NCBI GenBank assembly: GCA_017387685.1
Contig: JAFOEU010000010.1
Coordinates: 103,275-167,274, forward strand
Source of the DNA: Clostridia bacterium
GTDB taxonomy: Bacteria; Bacillota; Clostridia; Oscillospirales; CAG-272
Direction of reading: 5' to 3'
Length of the DNA stretch: 64,000 nucleotides
Shown here: piece by piece, positions 9,066-17,312 of the stretch
Position numbering within the stretch: position 1 is the first letter of the stretch
Layout of the letters: each line of letters opens with the position of its first letter
The notes under the pieces: generated by a model
The model's database searches: none
Seen by the model: only the letters and a program-made list of their open reading frames with translations
Told to the model about the DNA's origin: nothing
Translations under genes and position numbers: made by a program

Positions 9066-10793
9066 TTACTTTGCGGATAAGATCAGGCTTTCAAACAAGG
9101 CAGGTGCGTCGGCTTCGAGTCGGAGGCGCAGCTGCTTGAATCTCGGAAGTCTGAGCCTTTCTGTGAGCGTTTTCTTTCCGCCCTCAATTTCGATGCTGAG
9201 GACTTCGCCGCGTTCGGTTTCAAAATGGATCATTCCGCAACTCTTCAGATCGTAGGAAAGAACGAGATCGACAGATCTTTTGTTCCTCTCGGGCGTACCG
9301 AAATCGAGAAAATGCGTGGCAAATGCGGTTTTGATCGCAAAAATCTCGTCGCCTTCCTCGTCGAATCCAAACCCGTCCGTGAATACGCAGAGTGCGTTTC
9401 CGCTGATAAATGCGGGACGGTTGCCGTAGCAGAGAAGCTTTTCTGCGAAAATACCCTTATAAGCCGTCCATGATTTGAGGCGCGTGTTGTAAACGAGCAT
9501 TTTGCCATCGCCTTGCTCGGTGTCGGCAATATAGATGCTTTGTCTCCCGGGAATCGATATCATAGAAAGACTTTCAGCCTCTGCGGATAGCAGATCTGCC
9601 ACGGTGTCTGAAACGAGCGTTGCGCTGCATTCATCGAGCACGCCTGATCTTGAGTGCCAGCGCCAGAGTGCGCCCGATGAATAGGTTATTGGATCGTTTT
9701 CGCAGTATGCCGCGCCCGAAAGTATCTCGGAACCGATTGCGGAATTCAGCATAAATACCTTAGGTCTTGAATATTCGGTGTTCTTTTCCTCACCTTCATA
9801 GTCAACGCACCACGCATTTGATTCGGTGAAGAGAAGAGCTCTGCCGTAGTGTTCAGCCATCCCCGTGATCGGATACGCTCCGCTTCCTATACAGATCTCT
9901 GTGCTTTTAGAAAAATACAGCGGAAGCTCGTTTTCTGCGGTCCTTGAAGAATACTCTTGCATATAGAGCTGAACGGGCTTTGAGCAGTAAAGCGATCCCG
10001 ATTCCCCGGGTGAGTAAAAGCAAAGTCTTTCTCCACCGTTATTGCCGAAGACGAATGATCGGATGGGGCGCGCAAGCTTATGCTTTTTTGATGCTTCGGT
10101 GGCAAGCGTGAGCCAAAAATAGACCTCGCCGCTGCTGATCGATGAGCTTGATTTGATGATCGCTGCTCCATTTGAATCGTGCATGAGGGAAAACTCATCT
10201 GTATTCCGAACCTCAAGCCCGATCTGAACGCGGTCGATGGAAGCCGCCTCGATGCCGAGATAAAAGCTGTTGGTCGTCTGATTTACGGTGTACGAGATCA
10301 GTATGCGGTCGGAGAGATAGTTGATATGCTCGTTTACTGCTCCGCCGTAGGAGGGATTCCAGTTCATACCGTAATAGGGAGCGTACCCCTCGACGGCGGA
10401 TAACTCCTTCCCGTCGTGTCGGTAGAGATTTTCACCGTCGTGAACATACATATCTCCGCCGAAGCAGAAGACCTCGGCAACTCCGCTATCGCTCGGAAGA
10501 TTTCCGAGAACGGTTCGGGCACCGCTTGACGTGTCTGTTACCTCAAAGCTGTTGCCGACGACGGTGTAAAGCTTGTTGCCGAGAGTGAAATGACCGCGAA
10601 ATTCGCCGTCAAGCTCGCGCATCTGGCGGTAACCGCACCGCGATACGAGTGCGCCGTCGGGGCGCACGTCAAGATTTTCTGCGGAAAAGAGCTTGCCCGC
10701 ACGCCGCCCGTCAGCGGTTCGGTCGATGCCGCCGAAGCCGTCCTCATATCCGCGTTCGACTCCGAGCGCGGATTTGAATTTGATTGCTGCCAT
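9066..10793 (-). CDS. Phage nozzle/DNA-stabilisation-like protein (P22 gp10-like, putative)
   Basis: 575 residues made almost entirely of short beta strands and turns. The N-terminal pattern GGIDRTADGRRAGKLFSAEN, then LDVRPDGALVSRCGYRQM, resembles the start of podovirus nozzle and packaged-DNA-stabilisation proteins, where a GGxx...AENxxVRPxGxLxxRxGY stretch leads into a beta-propeller. Assignment rests on this pattern and context and is not certain; a tail tip or receptor-binding role is possible. The gene sits between large terminase and portal, not after the coat and gp4-like genes as in P22, which is unusual. AAAGGAA precedes the ATG. Confidence 0.6.
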   Translation of the reverse strand: MAAIKFKSALGVERGYEDGFGGIDRTADGRRAGKLFSAENLDVRPDGALVSRCGYRQMRELDGEFRGHFTLGNKLYTVVGNSFEVTDTSSGARTVLGNLPSDSGVAEVFCFGGDMYVHDGENLYRHDGKELSAVEGYAPYYGMNWNPSYGGAVNEHINYLSDRILISYTVNQTTNSFYLGIEAASIDRVQIGLEVRNTDEFSLMHDSNGAAIIKSSSSISSGEVYFWLTLATEASKKHKLARPIRSFVFGNNGGERLCFYSPGESGSLYCSKPVQLYMQEYSSRTAENELPLYFSKSTEICIGSGAYPITGMAEHYGRALLFTESNAWCVDYEGEEKNTEYSRPKVFMLNSAIGSEILSGAAYCENDPITYSSGALWRWHSRSGVLDECSATLVSDTVADLLSAEAESLSMISIPGRQSIYIADTEQGDGKMLVYNTRLKSWTAYKGIFAEKLLCYGNRPAFISGNALCVFTDGFGFDEEGDEIFAIKTAFATHFLDFGTPERNKRSVDLVLSYDLKSCGMIHFETERGEVLSIEIEGGKKTLTERLRLPRFKQLRLRLEADAPALFESLILSAK

Positions 10794-10846
10794 AGTTGTT
10801 CCTTTCTTTGAATTTTCAGATTTCGACGCGGTACAGACGTTGATTT

Positions 10847-12187
10847 TTAGTCGAAAAATGAATTTGAATGATTCTTTTTGAATCTGAATTTGTGCTCCGT
10901 AGCCTCGGGCGTTGCGAAACGGCTCATCAGCGCGTATCGCAATGCCTCGGGCGAGTGGGTGACCGAGTGAGGCTCACCCGAGGCATCCTCGGAGCGGTTC
11001 TTGTCGAAGAGAAGTGCGGGCATACAGCGTATCAGCTCGCGGCATCGGCGGCTGATGATCAGTCCGGGGAACCCGTCCTCTCTGTCTTTCAGGTGCTCGC
11101 GCATAAGTCTCCAACCGGGAATACGTCGGTCGTCAGCCGGACGCATCGGCGGCATACCGGGGGTCTCCTGCATTATCTCAAAGCCGCTTTTGCCCGTGTC
11201 CTGCCGACGGTTCCAAAGGTCGGGCGAGGCAACGGCAAATTCAACGTTCTTACCTCTGCAAAGCTCCGAAATACGAATAGCCGCTTCGCCGAGCGTCAGA
11301 TTCGGCGCGCAGAATTCGTCGGTGACGTAAACTCTGCCGTCCGCATCGGAGATGCAGATATACGAGGCGAGCATATCGAAGCCGTAGTCGAAGGCAACGA
11401 TCGTGTGTCTTGCGCGTGGGATGGCGTTTTCTGCGCAGACGTGCCTCGATTCGTCGAATTCGGTGAAGAATTGCCCTTCGAAAACGTCCCATTTACCGTA
11501 AAGCCAAGCCTCACGAAGTCTCGGCGGCAGAGTTTCGAGCCTGCGCACATAGTCGGGATCGGCGCGGGTGAGAACTCCGTTGTCGAAGACGGTCGCGGGG
11601 ATGAAGGCGTAATCGTCGGGATCCTCGCCGCCGCGGTATTCGCGGTCGATGAAGAGCCGCTTTACCCAAGCGTGACCGACTCCGCCGGGGTTGCAGGTGA
11701 GATACATACGCCTCGGGCAGTCCCGAGTGCCTCGCAGACAAGCCTTGAAGATGGAAAACTGATATTCGCTCAGCTGCGTTGCTTCGTCGAGGGCTATTAC
11801 GTCGTATTCCTGCCCCTGATAGCGAAGGGCGTCGCGCTCGGCGGCGGAGTAGCCGAGGGTAATGGTGCTTCCGTTTTCAAAGCAGAGTGTGCGGTCGCGC
11901 TCGCAGTAGGTGAGGATCTCACCGTACTCTGCGAGCAGAGGATTCAGATGGTTCGAGCGCAGCTCGGGGAGAGTTCTGCGCACAAGCAGGCAGCGAAGTC
12001 CGGGGTATCGCAGGCACATAAGCACCAGCTTTCGCCGAAGAGCCCAGGATTTACCGCCTCCGCGCGCGCCTCCGTAGGCGACGAACTTACACCGACAAGC
12101 GAAAAATTCGCGCTGACGGTCGTTTGGAACACCGCCGATGCGGAGCGCACGCTCGGGCGGACTATCCGCCGTCCTCGTAAGCGTCAT
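10847..12187 (-). CDS. Phage terminase large subunit
   Basis: 446-residue DNA-packaging motor. Walker A is GGARGGGKS (residues about 39-47), Walker B is DVIALDEA (about 129-136), and a coupling-type YLTCNPGG follows. The C-terminal RNase H-like nuclease begins with VAFDYGFD, supplying the first catalytic Asp. All motifs are intact, so ATPase and nuclease activity are plausible. The ATG at 12187 lies inside the end of the small-subunit gene (26-bp overlap) without a strong binding site, suggesting translational coupling. Confidence 0.93.
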   Translation of the reverse strand: MTLTRTADSPPERALRIGGVPNDRQREFFACRCKFVAYGGARGGGKSWALRRKLVLMCLRYPGLRCLLVRRTLPELRSNHLNPLLAEYGEILTYCERDRTLCFENGSTITLGYSAAERDALRYQGQEYDVIALDEATQLSEYQFSIFKACLRGTRDCPRRMYLTCNPGGVGHAWVKRLFIDREYRGGEDPDDYAFIPATVFDNGVLTRADPDYVRRLETLPPRLREAWLYGKWDVFEGQFFTEFDESRHVCAENAIPRARHTIVAFDYGFDMLASYICISDADGRVYVTDEFCAPNLTLGEAAIRISELCRGKNVEFAVASPDLWNRRQDTGKSGFEIMQETPGMPPMRPADDRRIPGWRLMREHLKDREDGFPGLIISRRCRELIRCMPALLFDKNRSEDASGEPHSVTHSPEALRYALMSRFATPEATEHKFRFKKNHSNSFFD

Positions 12188-12584
12188 GATCGAAGATCAG
12201 GCGGAGCTGTCCCGTATCGGTAACTCGCGACACCTCCTCACTCTCTCCCGCGTATCCGAGTCGGAGCTTGAGATAGACCGAGAGGATGGAGGCGGACATT
12301 TCCGAGTTGAGAGCTTCATCCTCAAGGGCGGCGCAAAGCGCACCGTGAACCTCGGGACGGGTGTGGCGGAGTCTTTCGAAATCCGAGAGGGTGGACTGAG
12401 TAAATCGGCAAAAGCCTGCGACGTTCGGTATTCTGCCCGCATTTTTGCGTTTGCTGTCCGAGCTCTCGTCTCGGCAGCGGAGAAGGTAGCCGTCGAAAAG
12501 CTCGACGATGCTGCCGTCATCCGCCGCCTCCTCAAGGGTGGTGCGGCAGGGTAAATTTGGCGGTAATGTCTCGTTAGCGGACAA
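12162..12584 (-). CDS. Phage terminase small subunit (putative)
   Basis: 140 residues, acidic, largely helical, with a helix-turn-helix-like segment (VAGFCRFTQSTLSDFERLR) in the middle, as in small terminase subunits that recognise packaging sites. Position immediately before the large subunit supports the call. The only in-frame start with a binding site is TTG at 12584 with GCGAGG about 5 nt upstream. It is the first gene of the seven-gene cassette; four 10-bp repeats lie just upstream. Confidence 0.72.
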   Translation of the reverse strand: MSANETLPPNLPCRTTLEEAADDGSIVELFDGYLLRCRDESSDSKRKNAGRIPNVAGFCRFTQSTLSDFERLRHTRPEVHGALCAALEDEALNSEMSASILSVYLKLRLGYAGESEEVSRVTDTGQLRLIFDHDAYEDGG

Positions 12585-12630
12585 TCTAACCTCGCTTTCC
12601 CGTCTGTACCGATATTATTTTACCGCCGAA

Positions 12631-12670
12631 GAGAGTCTCAAACCGACTCAAGCAGTCTCACCGAGTCTCA
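12631..12670. repeat. Four 10-bp phased direct repeats upstream of small terminase
   Basis: Four consecutive 10-bp blocks end in AGTCTCA, CGACTCA, AGTCTCA and AGTCTCA, exactly one helical turn apart, 47-86 bp upstream of the small terminase start. They could be a binding array for the small terminase subunit (a pac-like site) or for a repressor. No other copy was seen in the window. Confidence 0.6.
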
Positions 12671-12690
12671 AAAGTATCACGAATTTTGGC

Positions 12691-12722
12691 GAAAAAAGAA
12701 AAAACTCCCCGATTCCGGAGAG
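12691..12722 (-). terminator. Rho-independent terminator, minus strand
   Basis: On the minus strand a short hairpin (CTCTCC/GGGGAG, loop GGAATC) is followed by TTTTTTCTTTTTTC. It lies between hprK and the phage cassette and would insulate the cassette from hprK read-through. No clear sigma-A promoter was found between it and the small terminase gene. Confidence 0.65.
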
Positions 12723-12759
12723 TAAATAGCCTCAAAACTTCATCTTTTTAATAAAAATG

Positions 12760-12788
12760 AAAATTTCCGCCCGAAACGGGCGGAAATT
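12760..12788 (-). terminator. Rho-independent terminator of hprK
   Basis: 12-bp perfect stem AATTTCCGCCCG with its complement around AAA; on the minus strand it is followed by TTTCATTTTT. It lies about 40 bp after the hprK stop. Confidence 0.8.
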
Positions 12789-12790
12789 CA

Positions 12791-12829
12791 CCTTCAACTA
12801 ATAACTAATAACTAGCAACTAACTACTAA
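12791..12829. repeat. Solo end of a dispersed TTAGTT-type repeat
   Basis: CCTTCAACTAATAACTAATA and following ACTA/AACTA motifs match the right end of the two tandem elements at 55628-56114. As there, the repeat directly touches the stop codon of a minus-strand gene (hprK, stop at 12832-12830). Confidence 0.7.
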
Positions 12830-13765
12830 TTATCCCTCAATTCCCATCATCGCCATAAGTCTCTTATTAAACTCCTCAGCCGTATTATAACCCATCTTCT
12901 TCTGACGGTTATTCATAGCGGCGATCTCAAGGATGATGGCGAGGTTTCGTCCGGGGCGGACGGGGATGGTCAGCGAGGGCAGCTCGATGCCGAGTATGTC
13001 GATCTTTTGCTCGTCAAGTCCGAGACGGTCATACATCTTGCCCTGAACCCAGGATTCAAGATTAATGACAAGGTCGATCTTCTCGGTATTCTTTACTGCG
13101 CTTATACCGTAAAGTCGCTTTACGTCGATGATACCGATTCCGCGCAGCTCAACGTAGTGGCGCAGGATCTCGGGCGCCTGACCGACGAGAGCCTTCTTTG
13201 AAACTCGCTTGATCTCAACCGCGTCGTCTGCGATAAGTCTGTGACCACGCTTTACAAGCTCTATCGCGGTCTCGGATTTACCGACTCCGCTGTCACCGAG
13301 TATGAGAATACCCTCACCGTACACCTCAACAAGAACGCCGTGGCGTGTGATGCAGGGAGCAAGGTGAACGTTAAGCGATGCAAAGAGCGCCGCCATCGTT
13401 GCAGAGGTCAGTTCCTCGGTGAGAAGAAGCGGAACCTCGTATTCGATACAATATTTGATAAACTCGGGGAATGGCTTGTTGTCGGATGTGAATATGATCG
13501 CAACAGGCTTGTGCGCAACGAAATCGCGGATATGCAGGTCGCGCTGTTCTTCACTCATTGCTGAGAGATAGGTATATTCCGCAATACCGATGAGCTGAAT
13601 TCGGTAGTGCTCAAAGAAATCGAAAAATCCCGAAAGAGCAAGTCCCGGACGGTCAACCTCGGGAACGGTTACGTAGATCTCATCCGCCGCCGCGGGCAGG
13701 TATATTTCTTCAAATTTGAATTCCTTGATAAGCGATGAGAGCGATATTCTGTTCTTTACTTCCAT
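12830..13765 (-). CDS. hprK: HPr kinase/phosphorylase
   Basis: 311 residues, full length. It phosphorylates HPr on Ser46 and removes that phosphate, the master switch of carbon catabolite repression in Firmicutes. The N-terminal domain (residues 1-130) is followed by the P-loop kinase: GDSGVGKS at about 157-164, RHGVLVEVYGEG just before it, HRLIADDAVEI, and the family signature VELRGIGIIDV near 206-216. The C terminus KRLMAMMG is typical. Its usual partner lgt is not adjacent. It has its own promoter at 13798-13826 and a terminator at 12760. Confidence 0.97.
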   Translation of the reverse strand: MEVKNRISLSSLIKEFKFEEIYLPAAADEIYVTVPEVDRPGLALSGFFDFFEHYRIQLIGIAEYTYLSAMSEEQRDLHIRDFVAHKPVAIIFTSDNKPFPEFIKYCIEYEVPLLLTEELTSATMAALFASLNVHLAPCITRHGVLVEVYGEGILILGDSGVGKSETAIELVKRGHRLIADDAVEIKRVSKKALVGQAPEILRHYVELRGIGIIDVKRLYGISAVKNTEKIDLVINLESWVQGKMYDRLGLDEQKIDILGIELPSLTIPVRPGRNLAIILEIAAMNNRQKKMGYNTAEEFNKRLMAMMGIEG

Positions 13766-13797
13766 GATAAACGTCCTCTCTGAAATTTATTATATAT

Positions 13798-13826
13798 AGT
13801 ATACCATAAAATGTGCTCCGTTGCAA
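13798..13826 (-). promoter_or_regulatory. Sigma-A promoter of hprK
   Basis: Minus strand TTGCAA, 17-bp spacer, TATACT with TGG before the -10, 33 bp upstream of the hprK start. Confidence 0.75.
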
Positions 13827-13857
13827 ATGGTTTTTGCAAATTTTTTTATGAAATTGA

Positions 13858-14137
13858 GAATAGGGTGACAAAAATAATCCGAACTAGTTTTTTGGCGACA
13901 AATATTCGCCATCAGTTCGTCAAACACCTCGAATGTATTAATATACTATCTTCGGTGTTTTCCTGCTGCTGACAAATATTTGTCAGCCAAAAAATCACCG
14001 ACCTCAAAGCCTTAATTTTTAGGTGATTTTTGGTGCGGAGGACGACGCAAGGTATTAACCTTGCTAGGACGACAAGCCGAAAAGCGCCAAAAATTAAGAC
14101 TTTGAGGCTAGTTCGGATTATTCTTGTCACCCTATTC
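13858..14137. mobile_element. 280-bp MITE-like element with 30-bp terminal inverted repeats
   Basis: The ends GAATAGGGTGACAAAAATAA... (13858-13887) and its reverse complement (14108-14137) match at 29 of 30 positions. An inner inverted pair (CTCAAAGCCTTAATTTTT at 14003-14020 with its near-complement at 14089-14106) extends the foldback. There is no coding potential and no transposase, so it is a non-autonomous element or large structured repeat. No clear target-site duplication was seen. It fills most of the 433-bp gap between hprK and the next gene. Confidence 0.75.
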
Positions 14138-14198
14138 ATATCCGCGACACAAAAATATGATATCATTTAGTAGATTACTATAACAATAGGAGAATATT

Positions 14199-15239
14199 AT
14201 GAATTTCAAGACCGTAAAGCGCATTGCGCTTGCTTTGGCGATGCTCATCTGCCTCACCTCCGTTCTCACTTCCTGTGGCGTAAAGCCGATTAAGAGCACG
14301 GAAGAGGAAGCTGCTGTCATCGGCACTATTGGTAAATACGAGGTAAAATATGAGGAGCTCCGCTACCTCGTTCTGAATTTCAAGAAAGATATGGCTCTCC
14401 GATACGGCGAGGATATCTGGACCGATCCCGCAAAGGCGGAGACCTATCGCGACGAGCTTTGGACACAGGTAAGCCGTAAGATCGTCAGCGACTATTACGC
14501 AGTTCAGGCTATGGCTGATTACTATTACGTTGGCGGCGGCTCCGAGGCTATGATGACCGAGGAGGCTATTCTCGATTCGGTTCAGGAAAAGATCGAGGAA
14601 GCAGTTGACGAGTGCGGCTCCAAGAAGAAGTACAAGCAGATGCTTGCGGAGCAGTACCTTACCGACAGTCTCCTTCGTTTCTATACCGCCGCGGAGACCT
14701 GTGCTACCGAGTTGTTCTTTATTCTTGCACAGGACCTTGGCGAGATCGAGAGCAGCGAAGAGTATATCACCGAATATATGCATTCGGATGATTTCATCCG
14801 TACAAATCATATCTTCTTGAAGGGTAAGACGGCTGAAAATAAGGCTTTGATCGAAAAGCTTTACTCAGATATCAAATCCGGCGACAATCCCCAGATGGAG
14901 CTTATCACGCTCAAGGGTTTCTATTGCGCGGATTATACTATGACCACTCTCCACGGCAAGTATTTTGCCCGCTATACCTCTGATTACGGCGACGAATACG
15001 AGCTTGCGGCGTTCGAGCTTCGCGAAAACGAGCTCAGCGATATCGTTGAGGCACCCGACGGATACTATATAATCATCCGTCTGCCCATCGAAGAGGATTA
15101 CCTCAAGCTGAATTATGAGGATTTCAAGGACGATATTATGGGCTCGGAATTCAATAAGCGCCTTGCAGAATACAAGGAAGACCTTACCTTTGAGCTCAAC
15201 GATTTCGGCAAAACTATAGATATATTGGAGATCGAATAA
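14199..15239 (+). CDS. Parvulin/PrsA-like foldase lipoprotein (putative)
   Basis: 346 residues with a lipoprotein signal peptide: lysine-rich start, hydrophobic core, lipobox LTSC with Cys about residue 25. The middle is helical, as in SurA/PrsA N domains. From about residue 205, a pattern like a PpiC/parvulin domain appears: IRTNHIFLKG ... LIEKLYSDIKSGDNP ... YELAAFELRENELSDIVEAPDGYYIIIRL. Such proteins are extracytoplasmic peptidyl-prolyl isomerases that help exported proteins fold. AGGAG lies 8 nt before the ATG. The next gene begins one base after its stop. Confidence 0.72.
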   Translation: MNFKTVKRIALALAMLICLTSVLTSCGVKPIKSTEEEAAVIGTIGKYEVKYEELRYLVLNFKKDMALRYGEDIWTDPAKAETYRDELWTQVSRKIVSDYYAVQAMADYYYVGGGSEAMMTEEAILDSVQEKIEEAVDECGSKKKYKQMLAEQYLTDSLLRFYTAAETCATELFFILAQDLGEIESSEEYITEYMHSDDFIRTNHIFLKGKTAENKALIEKLYSDIKSGDNPQMELITLKGFYCADYTMTTLHGKYFARYTSDYGDEYELAAFELRENELSDIVEAPDGYYIIIRLPIEEDYLKLNYEDFKDDIMGSEFNKRLAEYKEDLTFELNDFGKTIDILEIE

Positions 15240-15240
15240 A

Positions 15241-16284
15241 ATGGGAGGCTTCAGCGGCGGAAGGCGCAGGGCTTTCCGAAACCGCCACCACACTCCTATG
15301 GGTGAGGGCGGACGGTTGGCGGTAATATTCGTTTCGCTCGCGCTTGTTCTTTTCGTTATCGCCGTTATGCTTGGCAACCATCTTCGTAAGCTCGCCGAGA
15401 GCGGTGCCGTTGTTTCCGACGGTGATACAACCGAGGCGGAGATCTATTATGCAAACGCGCCGGATGCACTCATCGCGCGCGGAATAGTTTTCGGTGTGAA
15501 TTACTCAGATGCCGCGGATATTACAGAATCTGAATCAACCGATGAAACCGGAGAAGAATCTCTTGTCAAGGACGATATTGAATACGATGCTGTTTCGGTT
15601 ACTCTGCGACAAAAGCTATCGGATGACAGAATGGCGCTTGCATATTCCTCACCGATAAGTCTTGAATATTCGATTGATCAGGTTGGCGCCGTGCCGCTTG
15701 ATGACGGAATTTCGCTGATAGCTGAAAATTGGGGCTCGAGAACGACCTTGTGCGGAGTTTTTGAGATAGATTATCCGAATCGCCCTGAGGAAACGCGCGA
15801 AATAATGCGCGCTTACGAAATCTCGCTTGTATGTGAGCTTGTTGAGGCGGGGATCGATGAGATATTGCTCGTCGGCTTTGCGGCAGATACGGGAGCAGGC
15901 GTATCATTTATCTCCGATGTTTATGAAAGAGTCGGCAGAAAAACCGTCATCGGACTTGCGCTGCCCTTTGATTACGTTAATCTCGCGGGAAGAGCAGGCC
16001 TTCTTGAGCTTTCAAAGAAGTGCGCGTTCCTTGCCGTTGATCTCTATACTCCGGCTGTGCCCGTGCTGATGACCGCCGAGTCCTTGATCGCGGACAGAGT
16101 GGCGCGAGTTGCCGATATGCGCAGAGAATTTGATCTCAGAATTCTCCTTGGCTGCGGTAACGATCCCGATACCGATAGCCAGACCCGTGCAGCACTTGAG
16201 CTCGGAGCAAAAAATACGATGGTAGGTCTCGGCTTGCCCGATATTAAGATGAATGCAGAAAAAACAACCGAGGTAACCGAATAA
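15241..16284 (+). CDS. Membrane-anchored hypothetical protein
   Basis: 347 residues. The first 25 residues are Arg/Gly-rich; a single membrane helix (about 26-46, AVIFVSLALVLFVIAVMLG) follows, so the rest (about 300 residues) is probably outside. The exported part alternates strands and helices (LVCELVEAGIDEILLVGFAA, TVIGLALPFDYVNLAGRAG, KCAFLAVDLYTPAVPVL), resembling a TIM-barrel such as a glycoside-hydrolase-like domain, but no family is recognised. A low-complexity acidic Ser/Thr/Glu linker occupies about residues 95-115. It is coupled to the foldase gene upstream and is followed by a terminator. Confidence 0.75.
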   Translation: MGGFSGGRRRAFRNRHHTPMGEGGRLAVIFVSLALVLFVIAVMLGNHLRKLAESGAVVSDGDTTEAEIYYANAPDALIARGIVFGVNYSDAADITESESTDETGEESLVKDDIEYDAVSVTLRQKLSDDRMALAYSSPISLEYSIDQVGAVPLDDGISLIAENWGSRTTLCGVFEIDYPNRPEETREIMRAYEISLVCELVEAGIDEILLVGFAADTGAGVSFISDVYERVGRKTVIGLALPFDYVNLAGRAGLLELSKKCAFLAVDLYTPAVPVLMTAESLIADRVARVADMRREFDLRILLGCGNDPDTDSQTRAALELGAKNTMVGLGLPDIKMNAEKTTEVTE

Positions 16285-16288
16285 GGCT

Positions 16289-16327
16289 AAAGCAGAATCG
16301 CTTACATAATGCGATTCTGCTTTTTTT
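16289..16327 (+). terminator. Rho-independent terminator
   Basis: Stem AAGCAGAATCGC with its complement, 9-nt loop, then seven T. Confidence 0.9.
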
Positions 16328-16357
16328 GCGTAAAATTTATTATTAACATATATTTTC

Positions 16358-16386
16358 TTGACTTTTGACTTATTATGTTGTAAAAT
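16358..16386 (+). promoter_or_regulatory. Sigma-A promoter for the 16425-19201 pair
   Basis: TTGACT, 17-bp spacer, TAAAAT; about 38 bp before the ATG at 16425. Confidence 0.65.
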
Positions 16387-16424
16387 ATAAAATAGTGAAT
16401 TATACTCTGATTTCGGAGGAGTTT

Positions 16425-17312
16425 ATGTCTAAGTTCATTAAACCAAAAAAGAAAAAGGGTAAGGCGATACTCGGCTTTTGGCTTGTGTCGCTCACAACCA
16501 CGGTCATATTGCTCAGTGCAGTTATTGGTGCGGCGTTTGTCATTGCTATGGGGCCATCGCGCTCGGTATCAGAGCGCCTTTGCGCAACGTTTGCAGAAAA
16601 AAACTACCCTATGGCAGGGCTGTTTTTCAGCGAACATGAGCTCCGCGATGCGGTTTTCTATATGCCACCCGAGGTTGTTCAGAGTGATTTAGAGCCGAAG
16701 AATACGAAAAAATACAAGATCGCGCTTCATTATATCGACGATGCATCCTATGCCTGGGATGCCGTTGTGATGACGGGCATCGATCCTGCGTCGCTTTCGC
16801 TTGAGCACGGAAGCCGCAGCGCGCTTGATTCCGACTATGCTTTCGGACTCTGCGGTGATCCCGATGCCTACATCGTCGGCGATTATCTTTCCTATCGCGG
16901 CGACGAGGATGAGATCTACTGCTTCTGCGCAATGAATGCAGAGGGGATACTTGAGGTCGGCGCGCGGACTGCATACGAGGCTGCAAATTCGGGTTACGTT
17001 TGGGGCATCTCGGTGGATCGGGTTCTTATGCAAAACTCCATGCCTGCCTCCGATCTTGGCGGCGGATATGCCTCGCGCGTGGCGATAGGTCAGGCGGCAG
17101 ACGGTTCGATCATTCTGGTATTTGCAAATGATCGCGGAATTTATCCCGCGGGTATTACTTATGATGAGCTTGTCGCTATAATGTTCGAATACGGTGCGGT
17201 CAACGCCGCTGCGATTCGTGCCGAAGGCGCGTTTTATTCGGACGGAGTCGGTCAGCTTGGCTCAAAGAGCGAAAACGGCTTTACTTTAAGCGTAGAGGGA
17301 GGTGCTGATTGA
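16425..17312 (+). CDS. Membrane-anchored phosphodiester glycosidase (NAGPA)-like protein (putative)
   Basis: 295 residues. The start at 16425 is chosen because GGAGGAG lies 4-10 nt upstream; an in-frame codon at 16365 has no such site. Lysine-rich start (KPKKKKGK), then one membrane helix (about 15-40). The C-terminal part (about 220-290), RVAIGQAADGSIILVFANDR ... GITYDELVAIMFEYGAVNAAAI, resembles the phosphodiester glycosidase domain found in the human uncovering enzyme and in bacterial exopolysaccharide proteins. The usual NLDGGGSS end is replaced by AIRAEGAFYSDG, so catalytic competence is uncertain. Its stop overlaps the next start. Confidence 0.6.
   Translation: MSKFIKPKKKKGKAILGFWLVSLTTTVILLSAVIGAAFVIAMGPSRSVSERLCATFAEKNYPMAGLFFSEHELRDAVFYMPPEVVQSDLEPKNTKKYKIALHYIDDASYAWDAVVMTGIDPASLSLEHGSRSALDSDYAFGLCGDPDAYIVGDYLSYRGDEDEIYCFCAMNAEGILEVGARTAYEAANSGYVWGISVDRVLMQNSMPASDLGGGYASRVAIGQAADGSIILVFANDRGIYPAGITYDELVAIMFEYGAVNAAAIRAEGAFYSDGVGQLGSKSENGFTLSVEGGAD

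Noticed and set aside
5796-12584. Complete inducible prophage
   Set aside because: No integrase, repressor, replication, tail fibre, holin or lysin gene and no attachment-site repeats within the window.
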